A stretch of DNA of 64,000 nt, from positions 5,641,501 to 5,705,500 of the forward strand of contig NC_009523.1 of NCBI RefSeq assembly GCF_000016665.1, written 5' to 3'. A program made the position numbers and the translations under genes. Below are positions 37,860 to 50,982 of the stretch, one piece after another. The number at the start of each line of letters is the position of its first letter. Position 1 is the stretch's first letter. The notes beneath the pieces were generated by a model. The model was given only the letters and a program-made list of their open reading frames with translations. It did no database searches and was not told where the DNA came from. Origin of the DNA: Roseiflexus sp. RS-1. GTDB lineage: Bacteria; Chloroflexota; Chloroflexia; Chloroflexales; Roseiflexaceae.

Positions 37860-38534
37860 GTGGCTGAGCCATCTGCTGAACTCATCCGGCGCGCACAGGC
37901 TGGTGATCCAGAGGCGTTGACGCACCTCGTTCTCAGTCAGCAGCAGTATATCTACAGCATTGCGATGAGCGTGTTGAAAAATCCTGATGATGCTGCCGAC
38001 CTGACGCAGGAAGCGTTCATCCGTCTCTTCCGCGCGCTACCACAATATAATGGTGAGAGTCGCTTTACGACATGGCTGTACCGCCTGGTGGTCAACCTGG
38101 GTCGCGACGAGTTGCGTCGTCGCGGGCGGCAGGCGCCGCTGGTATCCGTGCCGGAAAGCGATGAGGATTTCGATGCGATCGGCACAATTGCCGACGACGA
38201 TCGCTGGTCGGATCCGGAAGTGGCGCTCGACTCGCAGGAGTTGCGCCAGGAAGTTCGACGTGCCCTGGATCAACTTGAGGAGCATTACCGCCTGGTGTTG
38301 ACGCTGTACTACTTTGAGGATATGAAGTATACCGACATCGCCGAAATCCTCGATCTGCCGCTCAACACTGTCAAAAGCCACATTCGGCGCGGGAAGGAGC
38401 GATTGGCTGCGATTCTTCAGGAACGCGAGCAACCACCCGCAGCGCGGGCGTTGCCTGTGCCGAAGCAACCGGAGACCGGCAGCAGTCCCTTCAGCCCATT
38501 TATGCGATTGCCTGCGCCGGTTGGAGGGAGGTAG
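37860..38534 (+). CDS. ECF RNA polymerase sigma factor
   Basis: 224 residues from a GTG with GGGAG 8 nt upstream. Region 2 has NPDDAADLTQEAFIRLFRAL and TTWLYRLVVNLGRDELRRRG. Region 4 has LEEHYRLVLTLYYFEDMKYT, DIAEILDLPLNTVKSHIRRG and KERLAAIL, a helix-turn-helix for the -35 element. A Pro-rich tail of about 30 residues follows. The anti-sigma gene starts 5 bp downstream. Such pairs respond to envelope or oxidative stress, but the inducer is not evident here. Confidence 0.92.
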   Translation: MAEPSAELIRRAQAGDPEALTHLVLSQQQYIYSIAMSVLKNPDDAADLTQEAFIRLFRALPQYNGESRFTTWLYRLVVNLGRDELRRRGRQAPLVSVPESDEDFDAIGTIADDDRWSDPEVALDSQELRQEVRRALDQLEEHYRLVLTLYYFEDMKYTDIAEILDLPLNTVKSHIRRGKERLAAILQEREQPPAARALPVPKQPETGSSPFSPFMRLPAPVGGR

Positions 38535-38539
38535 GCGCT

Positions 38540-39082
38540 ATGTTGAGTTGCGATGAAGTCCGCGCATTGCTGGCGCTTCACGCCGATGCGGAAATCAATG
38601 ACGCAGCACTCCACGATCATCTCGCCAGGTGCCCGGCGTGCGCCGCATACTACCGGCGCAATCGCGTGATCGACCGAACGTTGCGCGAAGAACTTCGCTG
38701 GGACGTGCCATCGGTGCTGACGGCGCAGTTGATGGCAATCGCATTGCAGTCTGCCGCCTTCTCCACCGCGCCGCGTCCCCGTCGCTGGTATGTCGTGACC
38801 GTCTATACGCTGACGGCGATGGTTCTGGCGGTATCGCTGGCGGTCGCCTGGACGTTTGGCGGGAGCCTGGTGATGCAGATCGGGTTGAATGATGCACTGG
38901 CGTGGGTGTTCGACACACCGGCTCAGTGGCTGGCACAGGTGATGCCGATGCAAACCGGGTCGCAGTGGGTTCTTGAGTTTGCACTGCGGGTGCGCGATCA
39001 ACTCCTCTGGTTGCTGCTGGCGGCGATCCTCTGGGCGATCCTTGATCGTTCGCCTCGTTCTGCGCTTGCCCAAACGGAGTAG
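38540..39082 (+). CDS. Membrane anti-sigma factor with zinc finger
   Basis: 180 residues. The cytosolic N-terminus has the zinc-finger motif HDHLARCPACAAYY (H-x3-C-x2-C), followed by about three membrane helices (WYVVTVYTLTAMVLAVSLAV near 82-105 and others near the C-terminus). It should bind the sigma factor encoded 5 bp upstream. Signal input is probably through the membrane or the short outer loops. The start codon directly follows GGAGGTAGGCGCT. Confidence 0.85.
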   Translation: MLSCDEVRALLALHADAEINDAALHDHLARCPACAAYYRRNRVIDRTLREELRWDVPSVLTAQLMAIALQSAAFSTAPRPRRWYVVTVYTLTAMVLAVSLAVAWTFGGSLVMQIGLNDALAWVFDTPAQWLAQVMPMQTGSQWVLEFALRVRDQLLWLLLAAILWAILDRSPRSALAQTE

Positions 39083-39084
39083 GG

Positions 39085-39265
39085 GCGCTGCGGCGCCCTG
39101 CCTCGATGGGCGCTGCGGCGCCATGCTCCGACGGGCGCTGCGGCGCCATGCTCCGACGGGCTGCAGCGCAGCGCCCCTACTGTATCGGCGTCATGCGCCG
39201 CAGATGGGCTGCGGCGCAGCGCCCCTACTGTATCGGCGTCATGCGCCGCAGCGCCCCACCGTCGG
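39085..39265. repeat. GC-rich repeat cluster between convergent genes
   Basis: GGGCGCTGCGGCGCC and variants occur three times near 39085-39160. They are followed by two copies of GGGCTGC(A/G)GCGCAGCGCC with CCTACTGTATCGGCGTCATG. Inverted repeats could act as a terminator for the anti-sigma gene and eno. Confidence 0.7.
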
Positions 39266-39269
39266 CGAT

Positions 39270-40682
<1,413 letters not shown>

Positions 40683-40693
40683 CTATTCCTCGT

Positions 40694-41767
40694 TCACACC
40701 CGCACCAACCCCAATTGATCATACAGGCGGTCAAAGTCGAACGATTCGTCGAGCATCTGGCTAAAGCGGGCGATTTTGGCTGCCTGTTTGAAACGAATGT
40801 GCCCAAAGACGCGTTCACTGCGTTCAACGGTTGTCAGGGTGTCGTCGGCGACGATGATGACCGGCACCTTCTGCTCTTCCGCCTTATCCAGCACAGTCGC
40901 GGGCGGGCGGATATTGCCCGTCAGCACCAGCACCGAAGTTGAGGTCTCCAGTGCTGCAAGTTGCAGGTCGGCGCGGTCGCCGCCGGTGATAACCGCTTTA
41001 TTGGCGCGACGACGGAAGTGCGAGAGGGCTGCGGCGCTGCCCATCGCGCCGATCACCAGGTGTTCCACCTGTCGCTCGCACCACTCCGGTCGCCCGATCA
41101 TCTGCCCGCCCAGGAACTCGAACAGATCGGCGACGGTCACGCTGGCGAGTTGCGGGTCGTGCTGAAGGACGGCGAAAACCGGCACGCCGCGCTGCTCCAG
41201 GAACGGCGCCACCCGATTCTTCACGAAGTCGATCTTCGGCGCTTCGACTTCGTTGATCAACACCCCCAGCAACCGGTCGCCCAGGTAGCGTTGCACTGCC
41301 AGAATCGCGTCGAGCGAGAGCGGTGACCGATAGAGCGTCACGAGCAGAACCGGCGCTTCCAGCATATCGGAGACCTGATCGGCGGAGAGATCGACAACCG
41401 ACCCTTCTGCCCAGGTATTGGCGCCTTCCACCACCACCAGGTCGCGATCGCGCGAGATAGCCAGATAGGCGTCACGCAACCGCCGCGCAAAGTCGATAGT
41501 TGTCTGCCCGCGCATAATCTGTTCGACCACCCCCTGCGTCACGAGCACCGGCGCTACCCGTTCCAGCGGATCAGGCAGCGCGAAGTGATCGCGAATGAAC
41601 GCTGCATCATCGTCGTGCACTCCGGTTTCGGTGCGGATCACCGAAACGCTGACCGGTTTCATATAGCCGATCCTGAATCCATCGCGCTGCGCGCGCGTGA
41701 GCAACCCCACGCACGTGGCGCTTTTGCCGACAAATGTTTCGGTCGATGCAACGTAGAGGGTAGCCAT
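40694..41767 (-). CDS. BioD-like/DRTGG-domain protein (Pta-like regulatory subunit)
   Basis: 357 residues. The N-terminal half is a P-loop domain like dethiobiotin synthetase and the N-terminal part of long phosphotransacetylases: LYVASTETFVGKSATCVGLL, DLVVVEGANTWAEGS and GVLINEVEAPK. The C-terminal half is a DRTGG domain (about 210-320: KAVITGGDRADLQLAALETS). Catalytic Pta domain is absent, so a regulatory or CoA/nucleotide-sensing role is likely. It lies 44 bp downstream of the ADP-forming acyl-CoA synthetase gene and shares its strand, a pairing I recall in other Chloroflexota. Confidence 0.82.
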   Translation of the reverse strand: MATLYVASTETFVGKSATCVGLLTRAQRDGFRIGYMKPVSVSVIRTETGVHDDDAAFIRDHFALPDPLERVAPVLVTQGVVEQIMRGQTTIDFARRLRDAYLAISRDRDLVVVEGANTWAEGSVVDLSADQVSDMLEAPVLLVTLYRSPLSLDAILAVQRYLGDRLLGVLINEVEAPKIDFVKNRVAPFLEQRGVPVFAVLQHDPQLASVTVADLFEFLGGQMIGRPEWCERQVEHLVIGAMGSAAALSHFRRRANKAVITGGDRADLQLAALETSTSVLVLTGNIRPPATVLDKAEEQKVPVIIVADDTLTTVERSERVFGHIRFKQAAKIARFSQMLDESFDFDRLYDQLGLVRV

Positions 41768-41811
41768 CGCCTGTCTCCTTGCCGAACGAACACGGGCACG
41801 CGCCTTCTATT

Positions 41812-43908
41812 TCAACCGCGCAGAATGATCCGCGCGTCGAGCACGATTGCACCTTCGCCCTGGTTGTACACCACCAGCGGATTGATGTCCATCTCGACGA
41901 TCTCAGGAAAATCGGTGACCAGTTGCGCAACGCGCAGGATGATCTCCTCAGCGGTGGCGATGTCGGCAGGCGGTTCGCCGCGAACACCGCGCAGGATCGG
42001 AAAGGCGCGAATGGAACGTACCTGCTCTGCCGCTTCCTGACGCGAAACAGGCGCAAGCCGGAAGGCGACATCTTTGAGCGCTTCGACATAGATGCCACTC
42101 AACCCAAACGCAATCAACGGACCGAACTGCGGATCGCGGCTGACGCCGACCAGCACTTCCCGTCCTTTGCGCACCTGTTCCTGCACCAGCACCCCCCAGA
42201 TACGCGCTTCACGACTGTACTTGCGGGCGCGGTATTCGATCAATTCATAGGCGTCACGCGCCTCGTCAGGATCCCGGATGCCGAGTTTCACGCCGCCAAT
42301 GTCGCTCTTATGCAGAATGTCGGGCGACGAGATCTTCATAACAACCGGGAAACCCAGATGCGCAGCGATCTCTGCCGCTTCTTCCGGCGACTGCGCCAGC
42401 AGTGACCGGGGCAACCGCATCCCGTAGGCTTCGATCACCTGGCGCGCTTCGAGTTCGCCAAGTTCGACGCGCCCTTCGCTGCGCACCCGCGCGAAAAGCG
42501 CACGTACCCGTTCCCTATCGACATCGAAGTGCACATACTCGCCGGGTGGACGATCAACCCAGCGCCGCTGCGCTACCATTGCACCCAGCGCAGCGACGGC
42601 GCGTTCAGGAAAGGGGTAGTTCGGTATCTTATGATCGTTCAGAGTACGTAACGCTTCACCAATGCTTGCCGCACCCATGAAACTCGTTGCAACCGGTTTG
42701 GGACTCCCGGCAGACAGTTCCACAATCACGCGCGCGGTTTCTTCCGGCTCGCTGCCCGCCTGCGGCGTAAACAGAACGAGCACGGCATCGACGTTTGGAT
42801 CATCGAGCGCTGCGCGCAGCGCGACGCGGTACCGGTCCGCGCGCGCGTCACCGATGATATCGATTGGATTATAGACACTGGCAGCCGATGGCAGCGCTGC
42901 CCGCAACGCCGCAATGGTGGCGGGCGCGAGTTCCGCCAACCGCAACCCGCAGTGGACAGCAGCGTCGGTGGCAATGATACCCGGACCACCGGCATTGGTA
43001 ACAATCGCCAGACGATCTCCGGGAATAAGGGGTTGATACGCAAACGCCAGCGCAAAATCGAACAGTTCCTGCATCGAGCGCGCACGCAGCACGCCGCACT
43101 GATCGAAGGCGGCTTCGTAGGCATGCTCAGCGCCTGCCAGCGCGCCGGTGTGCGATGACGCAGCGCGTGCGCCTGCCTGCGTTGCGCCGCTCTTGATCGC
43201 AATCACCGGAATATGCTTCGTGACCTGACGCGCAACAGCGACAAACTCATCACCGTTACCGATCCCTTCGAGATATGCCAGAATAACCCGATTGTGCACC
43301 TTGTCGCATCCCCACGCCTGAAGCAGGGTGACTTCATCCACATCCGCCTTGTTGCCCAGGCTGACGAAGCGCGAGAAGCCGATCCCCTGCACCCTGCTCC
43401 AGTCGAGGATTGCCGTGCAGAGCGCCCCCGACTGCGACATGAACGCGATCTGCCCGGCATGCGGGTAGAGCGCCGCAAACGACGCATTGAGGCGCGTGGT
43501 GGTATCGATCACCCCCAGACAGTTGGGACCGATCATGCGCATGTTGTAGCGGCGCGTGATCTCCAGCAGACGCTCCTCCAGGACGCGACCCTCCGGTCCG
43601 ATCTCTTTGAAACCCGCACTGATCACAACCAGCCCGCGAACACCACGTTTGCCGCATGCTTCCGCCACTTCCAGCGTCACGGCAGCCGGCACAACAACCA
43701 CAGCCAGATCGATCGGTTCTGGAACCTGTTCGACCGACGGGTAGGCTGGAAGGTTCAGAATCTGCGTTGCTCGCGGATGGATGGGAAAGATGCGACCGGA
43801 ATACCCCGCATCGAGAATATTCTTGAGGATGCGATGTCCCAGTTTCGCCGGGTCAGGTGATGCACCGACAACAGCAACAGATCGCGGCGCGAAGATCGCC
43901 TCCAGCAT
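41812..43908 (-). CDS. ADP-forming acetyl-/acyl-CoA synthetase, fused alpha-beta
   Basis: 698 residues. CoA-binding domain VAVVGASPDPAKLGHRIL; succinyl-CoA ligase-like domain with MIGPNCLGVID and FMSQSGALC; phospho-His in ARAASSHTGALAG; a second flavodoxin-like part with NAGGPGIIATDAA; then an ATP-grasp domain (about 485-698) with GFPVVMKISSPDILHKSDIG and VEMDINPLVVYN. It converts acyl-CoA, ADP and Pi to acid, CoA and ATP (reversible). The start has AGGAAGG. With the BioD-like/DRTGG protein it likely handles acetate or other short acids. Confidence 0.93.
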   Translation of the reverse strand: MLEAIFAPRSVAVVGASPDPAKLGHRILKNILDAGYSGRIFPIHPRATQILNLPAYPSVEQVPEPIDLAVVVVPAAVTLEVAEACGKRGVRGLVVISAGFKEIGPEGRVLEERLLEITRRYNMRMIGPNCLGVIDTTTRLNASFAALYPHAGQIAFMSQSGALCTAILDWSRVQGIGFSRFVSLGNKADVDEVTLLQAWGCDKVHNRVILAYLEGIGNGDEFVAVARQVTKHIPVIAIKSGATQAGARAASSHTGALAGAEHAYEAAFDQCGVLRARSMQELFDFALAFAYQPLIPGDRLAIVTNAGGPGIIATDAAVHCGLRLAELAPATIAALRAALPSAASVYNPIDIIGDARADRYRVALRAALDDPNVDAVLVLFTPQAGSEPEETARVIVELSAGSPKPVATSFMGAASIGEALRTLNDHKIPNYPFPERAVAALGAMVAQRRWVDRPPGEYVHFDVDRERVRALFARVRSEGRVELGELEARQVIEAYGMRLPRSLLAQSPEEAAEIAAHLGFPVVMKISSPDILHKSDIGGVKLGIRDPDEARDAYELIEYRARKYSREARIWGVLVQEQVRKGREVLVGVSRDPQFGPLIAFGLSGIYVEALKDVAFRLAPVSRQEAAEQVRSIRAFPILRGVRGEPPADIATAEEIILRVAQLVTDFPEIVEMDINPLVVYNQGEGAIVLDARIILRG

Positions 43909-44046
43909 ATGCAGCCTTCCTGCTCAGCGACGCCACCGGCGACGCCGGTTCCAGAAGCGGAGTGACGGATCGTCGGGCGTTGCGGATGGCGTATCTTCGT
44001 CTCGCTGTCACCGCCACTTTTCGTCAACGCACCCGCTGACCGCGCA

Positions 44047-44079
44047 CATATGCCGGAAACGAACTATTCCCGGCGTATG
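44047..44079 (-). terminator. Terminator-like hairpin after leuS
   Basis: CATATGCCGG and CCGGCGTATG pair over 10 bp with one G-T pair around a 13-nt loop. It lies directly after the leuS stop on the minus strand. Confidence 0.5.
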
Positions 44080-44080
44080 C

Positions 44081-46795
<2,715 letters not shown>

Positions 46796-46836
46796 GTGTC
46801 CCTCCGCTGAATGATGTGCACGATTGTAAAATTCTC

Positions 46837-47616
46837 CTATTTCCTGGTAAGCCGGGCAACCATGATCAGCCGTTCCGGCAGGTCATCGTCTGCGAGGATG
46901 CGCCCGGTGACATCCAGGCACGCAACGAATTCAAGACCGGCATCAGCAAGCGCCTGCCGGATCTCGGCATCGCTCCAGGCGCGTTCGACGTGCGTTTCCT
47001 CGCCGCGCCGCCAGAGCGTCTTGTTGCCGCGCACGAACCAGACAATTCTGCCAATGCCGAGGCGTGTCGCCGGATTGTATCCCAGTCGATTGTACACCAG
47101 GCAGTTGTCGCTCTCAAAGATAACCAGGTCGCTTTCGTCCCATCGGGCGAACGCCGCCTCTGTGTTGACATCAAATACTGCATATCCGCCTGGCGATAGT
47201 ACACGCCGGATGCCGCCAAACACCTGGCGCAGATCGCGGTCGTCCGTCAGGTAGTTGATCGAGTCGCCAAAGCAGGTCACCAGTTCAAAACAGCCAGCGT
47301 GGGCAGGTTCCACATTCTCCAGATGGCGCATATCCGCTGCAACAAACGGAACCGTAAGACCCACCTCCTGCGCCCGACGGCGCGCGATCCGCAGCATTGC
47401 CGGTGAACGATCAACGCCCATTGTGTCGATCCCTGCCGCTGCGAGCGCGAGGGTTGCGCCACCCGTTCCACACGCCAGGTCGAGCGCACGGCGCGGTGCA
47501 ACCTGGCGTGCGCGCAACCACGTCAACGTCAGATTCGCCAGATAGGCGCCGAAGCGATCCTGACCGGTTCGTTCGTAGATCGGTGCGTATGCGTCATAGA
47601 TCAGGTCAGCGTCCAT
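46837..47616 (-). CDS. Class I SAM-dependent methyltransferase
   Basis: 259 residues. SAM-binding motif I is [20 protein letters not shown], motif II the acidic [15 protein letters not shown], motif [11 protein letters not shown], then [12 protein letters not shown] and [15 protein letters not shown]. It resembles small-molecule or tRNA-type methyltransferases of the YdaC/UbiE-like fold; the substrate is unknown. I use the ATG at 47616 (MDADLIYD); a TTG at 47640 is a weaker alternative. It is the gene upstream of leuS on the same strand. Confidence 0.82.
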   Translation of the reverse strand: MDADLIYDAYAPIYERTGQDRFGAYLANLTLTWLRARQVAPRRALDLACGTGGATLALAAAGIDTMGVDRSPAMLRIARRRAQEVGLTVPFVAADMRHLENVEPAHAGCFELVTCFGDSINYLTDDRDLRQVFGGIRRVLSPGGYAVFDVNTEAAFARWDESDLVIFESDNCLVYNRLGYNPATRLGIGRIVWFVRGNKTLWRRGEETHVERAWSDAEIRQALADAGLEFVACLDVTGRILADDDLPERLIMVARLTRK

Positions 47617-47773
47617 CGATGGAACGTCCAGCCTGCGCAACGCCGGAATCCCCTTCGGCTGCGTTCAGGGACAGGTGGACAGATATGCTGTCCGCTGCCA
47701 GACCTGGCAGAGAGGTGCTGTGACGCCCCGCCCAGTTTTACCTTCGCTACAGGATAAAGTATACCACACCGCA

Positions 47774-48757
47774 TCAGCACGCCAGCGAGCGCGGCGGAAA
47801 AATCGTATGCACTGAGACGCCGCTATGAATACGCTGAATCACCTCCGCCAGCAGTGGCGCCACCGTCAGAATGCGCAATCCGGGCCACGACTTCTCTGCT
47901 GGCACTGGTAGCGTATCGGTCGTCACCAGTTCGCGGATCGCGCTGTTGCGCAGCCGTTCTGCGCCATCCCCCCCCAACACCGGATGCACGATAGCTGCGT
48001 ACACCTCGCGTGCGCCACGGCGCTCCAGCAGTTCCGCCGCATTGATCAGCGACCTGCCGGTGTTTACTTCGTCGTCCACCAGAATGCACCGCTTCCCTGC
48101 CACATCGCCGATCAGTGATACCGCATCGCCGCCCTCCTCGCCATCGGTGTCGGCGCGCGCAGTATGCCGCTTCTCGACAATTGCCAGCGGTGCACCGAGT
48201 TGTTCGGCGAAGTTGCGCGCCCGTTTGGCAAATCCGATGTCCGACGACACCACCACCACGTCGTCCCACCCGCGATCACGAAAGTAGCGCACCAGCAACC
48301 CCATGCAGCTCAACTCATCGACAGGAATGCTGAAGAAGCCCTGGATCTGACCGGCATGCAGGTCGATGGTGACCAGTTGTTGCGCTCCAGCAACCTGGAT
48401 CATGTCCGCCAGCAGGCGCGCTGTGATCGGCACGCGCGGCTGGTCGCGCTTGTCGGTGCGCCCATAGGCGTAGAACGGCACAACCGCCGTCACCCGCCCG
48501 GCAGAGGCGCGCCGGCATGCGTCGAGCATAATCAGCAGTTCAAGAATGCGGTCACTCAACGGCGACGCCAGCGATTGGATGACGAAGACATCTTTCTCGC
48601 GCACACTTTCATTCAGACGCACAAAAATGTTTTCATTGGCAAAACGGGTAATTGTCACATCGCCCAGGCGCACCCCCAGACGGTTGCATATCGCCTGTGC
48701 CAGCGCGGGATTGCCATTTCCCGACAGAATGCGAAGTTCATCGAAGCGGCTGCTCAT
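47774..48757 (-). CDS. prs: Ribose-phosphate pyrophosphokinase
   Basis: Makes PRPP from ribose 5-phosphate and ATP; 327 residues. N-terminal RILSGNGNPALAQAIC; FANENIFVRLNESVREKDVF; AVVPFYAYGRTDKRDQPRVP; the metal-binding VTIDLHAGQIQGFF; and the PRPP loop region CILVDDEVNTGRS. The loop is divergent from the usual VDDMIDTGGT, and there is an extra acidic insertion (ARADTDGEEGGDA), so it is an atypical branch or has altered control. The ATG at 48757 follows AGGAGG. It may represent the Chloroflexota version of the class. Confidence 0.9.
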   Translation of the reverse strand: MSSRFDELRILSGNGNPALAQAICNRLGVRLGDVTITRFANENIFVRLNESVREKDVFVIQSLASPLSDRILELLIMLDACRRASAGRVTAVVPFYAYGRTDKRDQPRVPITARLLADMIQVAGAQQLVTIDLHAGQIQGFFSIPVDELSCMGLLVRYFRDRGWDDVVVVSSDIGFAKRARNFAEQLGAPLAIVEKRHTARADTDGEEGGDAVSLIGDVAGKRCILVDDEVNTGRSLINAAELLERRGAREVYAAIVHPVLGGDGAERLRNSAIRELVTTDTLPVPAEKSWPGLRILTVAPLLAEVIQRIHSGVSVHTIFPPRSLAC

Positions 48758-49072
48758 GTCTCCTCCTGACGCCCCGCCTGACAACGGTTCGGAATCTCGA
48801 TCCAGATATACTTCGGACAGGTCGGCAAAGCGCGCCCGACTCCAGGGTCGCCTGCTGGCTGCGTGTCTCGCCAGAGCGCAGGACGAAGAGAACCCGAACA
48901 TTGGGCGCTCTTCCCGGATATCCGTACAGGTCACAAGCGAAACGGTGCGCCACGGTGGCAACCTCGCGCGTATTGTAGTCCAACCATCCGCTGAGATCAA
49001 AGTGGTACAATGGCAATATCTCTAGAAATGGTTGTGACGTGGCGCAGTTGCCGCGTCGCAGGGGAGGACGCT

Positions 49073-50044
49073 ATGCAGTACGCACGACTTGGACGCACCG
49101 GCTTGCGCGTGAGCCGGCTTTGCCTCGGCACGATGAACTTCGGTCCCCTGACGAGCGAAGCCGATAGTTTCGCCATCATGGATCGGGCGCTGGAGTTGGG
49201 GATCAATTTCTTCGACACTGCGAACGTCTATGGCTGGAAAATGGGCGAAGGGATTACCGAGCAGATCATCGGTCGCTGGTTCGCCCAGGGCGGCGGACGG
49301 CGCGAGAAGGTTGTGCTCGCTACCAAAGTCTACGGCAAAATGGGCGACTGGCCCAACGAGTCGCGCCTCTCGGCGCTGCACATCAGGCGCGCCTGCGAAG
49401 CAAGCCTGCGGCGCTTGCAGACCGACTATATCGACCTCTACCAGATGCACCATATCGACCGCGACACGCCGTGGGAGGAGATCTGGCAGGCGATGGAGCA
49501 ACTGGTGCGCGAAGGGAAAGTGCTGTACGTCGGCAGCAGCAACTTCGCCGGATGGCATATCGCGCAGGCAAACGAAGCGGCGCAACGTCGTAACTTCATG
49601 GGTCTGGTATCGGAGCAGAGTCTGTACAATCTGTCAGCGCGCATGATCGAACTCGAGGTCATTCCGGCGTGCCAGAGTTATGGGGTCGGCATTATTCCCT
49701 GGAGTCCGCTCGGCGGTGGGCTGCTCGGCGGAGTCTTGCAGAAAGTCGCCGAAGGACGACGCGCCGATGCGCGGATGCAGGAACGCATCGAGAAACATCG
49801 CGCCCAACTGGAGGCATACGAAGGGTTCTGCCGCGAAATCGGCGAACGTCCTGCCGATGTGGCGCTGGCATGGCTGCTCCAGCAACCTGCCGTGACTGCG
49901 CCGATCATCGGTCCGCGCACGCTCGACCAGTTGAACGGCAGTCTGCGCGCACTGGAGATCACATTGAGCGACGAGGCGCTGGCGCGACTCGACGCGATCT
50001 GGCCCGGTCCGGGCGGTCCGGCGCCGGAAGCATACGCCTGGTAA
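49073..50044 (+). CDS. Aldo/keto reductase
   Basis: 323 residues, (beta/alpha)8 barrel. Tetrad: Asp and Tyr in NFFDTANVYGWKMG, Lys in VVLATKVYGKMG and His in DLYQMHHIDRDTP. The NADP-binding C-terminal loop region includes AVTAPIIGPRTLDQLNG. It resembles the general-stress or YajO/YhdN-like group. The ATG at 49073 follows GGGGAGGACGCT. It stands 315 bp from the divergent prs gene; substrate unknown. Confidence 0.9.
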   Translation: MQYARLGRTGLRVSRLCLGTMNFGPLTSEADSFAIMDRALELGINFFDTANVYGWKMGEGITEQIIGRWFAQGGGRREKVVLATKVYGKMGDWPNESRLSALHIRRACEASLRRLQTDYIDLYQMHHIDRDTPWEEIWQAMEQLVREGKVLYVGSSNFAGWHIAQANEAAQRRNFMGLVSEQSLYNLSARMIELEVIPACQSYGVGIIPWSPLGGGLLGGVLQKVAEGRRADARMQERIEKHRAQLEAYEGFCREIGERPADVALAWLLQQPAVTAPIIGPRTLDQLNGSLRALEITLSDEALARLDAIWPGPGGPAPEAYAW

Positions 50045-50132
50045 TGGCACAGGTGTGCGGATGTGGCGGCAAACTGCCACATCCGCCAGTGCGGAGCGCC
50101 GGAAGCGACAGAATGCAGTCAGGAGCATGAAT

Positions 50133-50945
50133 ATGGGCGCACGCTTCTCACGTCCTCGCCTGATCGATGAGCACGATCCACGCTATCGCGCGCACGTCGA
50201 GCAGATGAAACTGCTGCGGATCAATCAGCGCGCCATCCGTCCGCCGCGCGCGCGCGACCTGTTCGGCAGCGAGGCGGAAGCGGCGCTCCGCGACTGGCTG
50301 GCGCAGCAGGTTCCGCTTTCGGAACGCCGGATCGTTGAATACCTGGAACATCGCGGGCGACAGGCGATCACCAAATATCGTGAACTCGACGCCGTATGGC
50401 TGCCGGAACCGAAAACCATCCACGTCTTCGAGATCAAAGCCAGCATGAAGGCGACCAGCCTGCGCCGCGCGGTCCGTCAGTTGCGCGATACGCAGACTAT
50501 TCTGCGCATGCTGTTTCCCCGCGTGCATACAACGATCCTGTTGGTCGATACCGGCATCCCGCAGACGCCGGAAGAGGCAGCAGCGCAACGTGCTGAGTGG
50601 ATCGCAAAGCACCCGGATCGCCAGCCGCCAGCCGACCCGCCGCCCACGCTTGCCGGGGTCCTGGCAAGCCTCTCGCAGGTGCGTCTGGTCGATACGCTCG
50701 CTGAACTGCCGGACAATCCCGATCTCGTCGGGTTGATCCGCTTTTCGGTCGACGACATTATCGCGCTGGCAGGCGCGGAGAATCTGCACCTGGACTGGGA
50801 CGAGGAAGAAGACGAGGAAGAAGACGCCGACGAAGAACCTGGCGCAACCGGTCAGTATTTCTACTCGTCGGAATCCGAAACAGACGAAGAGGAGAATCCC
50901 ATTGCGGCTGCGCTGCGGAAGGCGCTGGAAGGACGTAATACGTAG
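50133..50945 (+). CDS. PD-(D/E)xK nuclease-like protein, unknown function
   Basis: 270 residues. A basic N-terminus (RPPRARDLFGSEAEAALRDW) precedes YRELDAVWLPEPKTIHVFEI and KASMKATSL. The Asp in ELDAV followed by E-x-K in FEIKAS, with a conserved hydrophobic strand pattern, is the layout of the PD-(D/E)xK fold. A middle part ends with a strongly acidic tail (DWDEEEDEEEDADEE). No known restriction or recombination protein is recognised. The ATG at 50133 has AGGAG 7 nt upstream. It is 88 bp after the aldo/keto reductase and is followed by a perfect hairpin. Confidence 0.6.
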   Translation: MGARFSRPRLIDEHDPRYRAHVEQMKLLRINQRAIRPPRARDLFGSEAEAALRDWLAQQVPLSERRIVEYLEHRGRQAITKYRELDAVWLPEPKTIHVFEIKASMKATSLRRAVRQLRDTQTILRMLFPRVHTTILLVDTGIPQTPEEAAAQRAEWIAKHPDRQPPADPPPTLAGVLASLSQVRLVDTLAELPDNPDLVGLIRFSVDDIIALAGAENLHLDWDEEEDEEEDADEEPGATGQYFYSSESETDEEENPIAAALRKALEGRNT

Positions 50946-50972
50946 CGACGTTGCAGTACAACGTCGCTACGT
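50940..50972. terminator. Perfect 14-bp hairpin between convergent genes
   Basis: ACGTAGCGACGTTG and CAACGTCGCTACGT flank the 5-nt loop CAGTA. It begins inside the stop region of the nuclease-like gene and ends 10 bp before the EF-G-like gene's stop. It probably terminates both, although no T-run follows. Confidence 0.65.
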
Positions 50973-50982
50973 CACCATCGTA

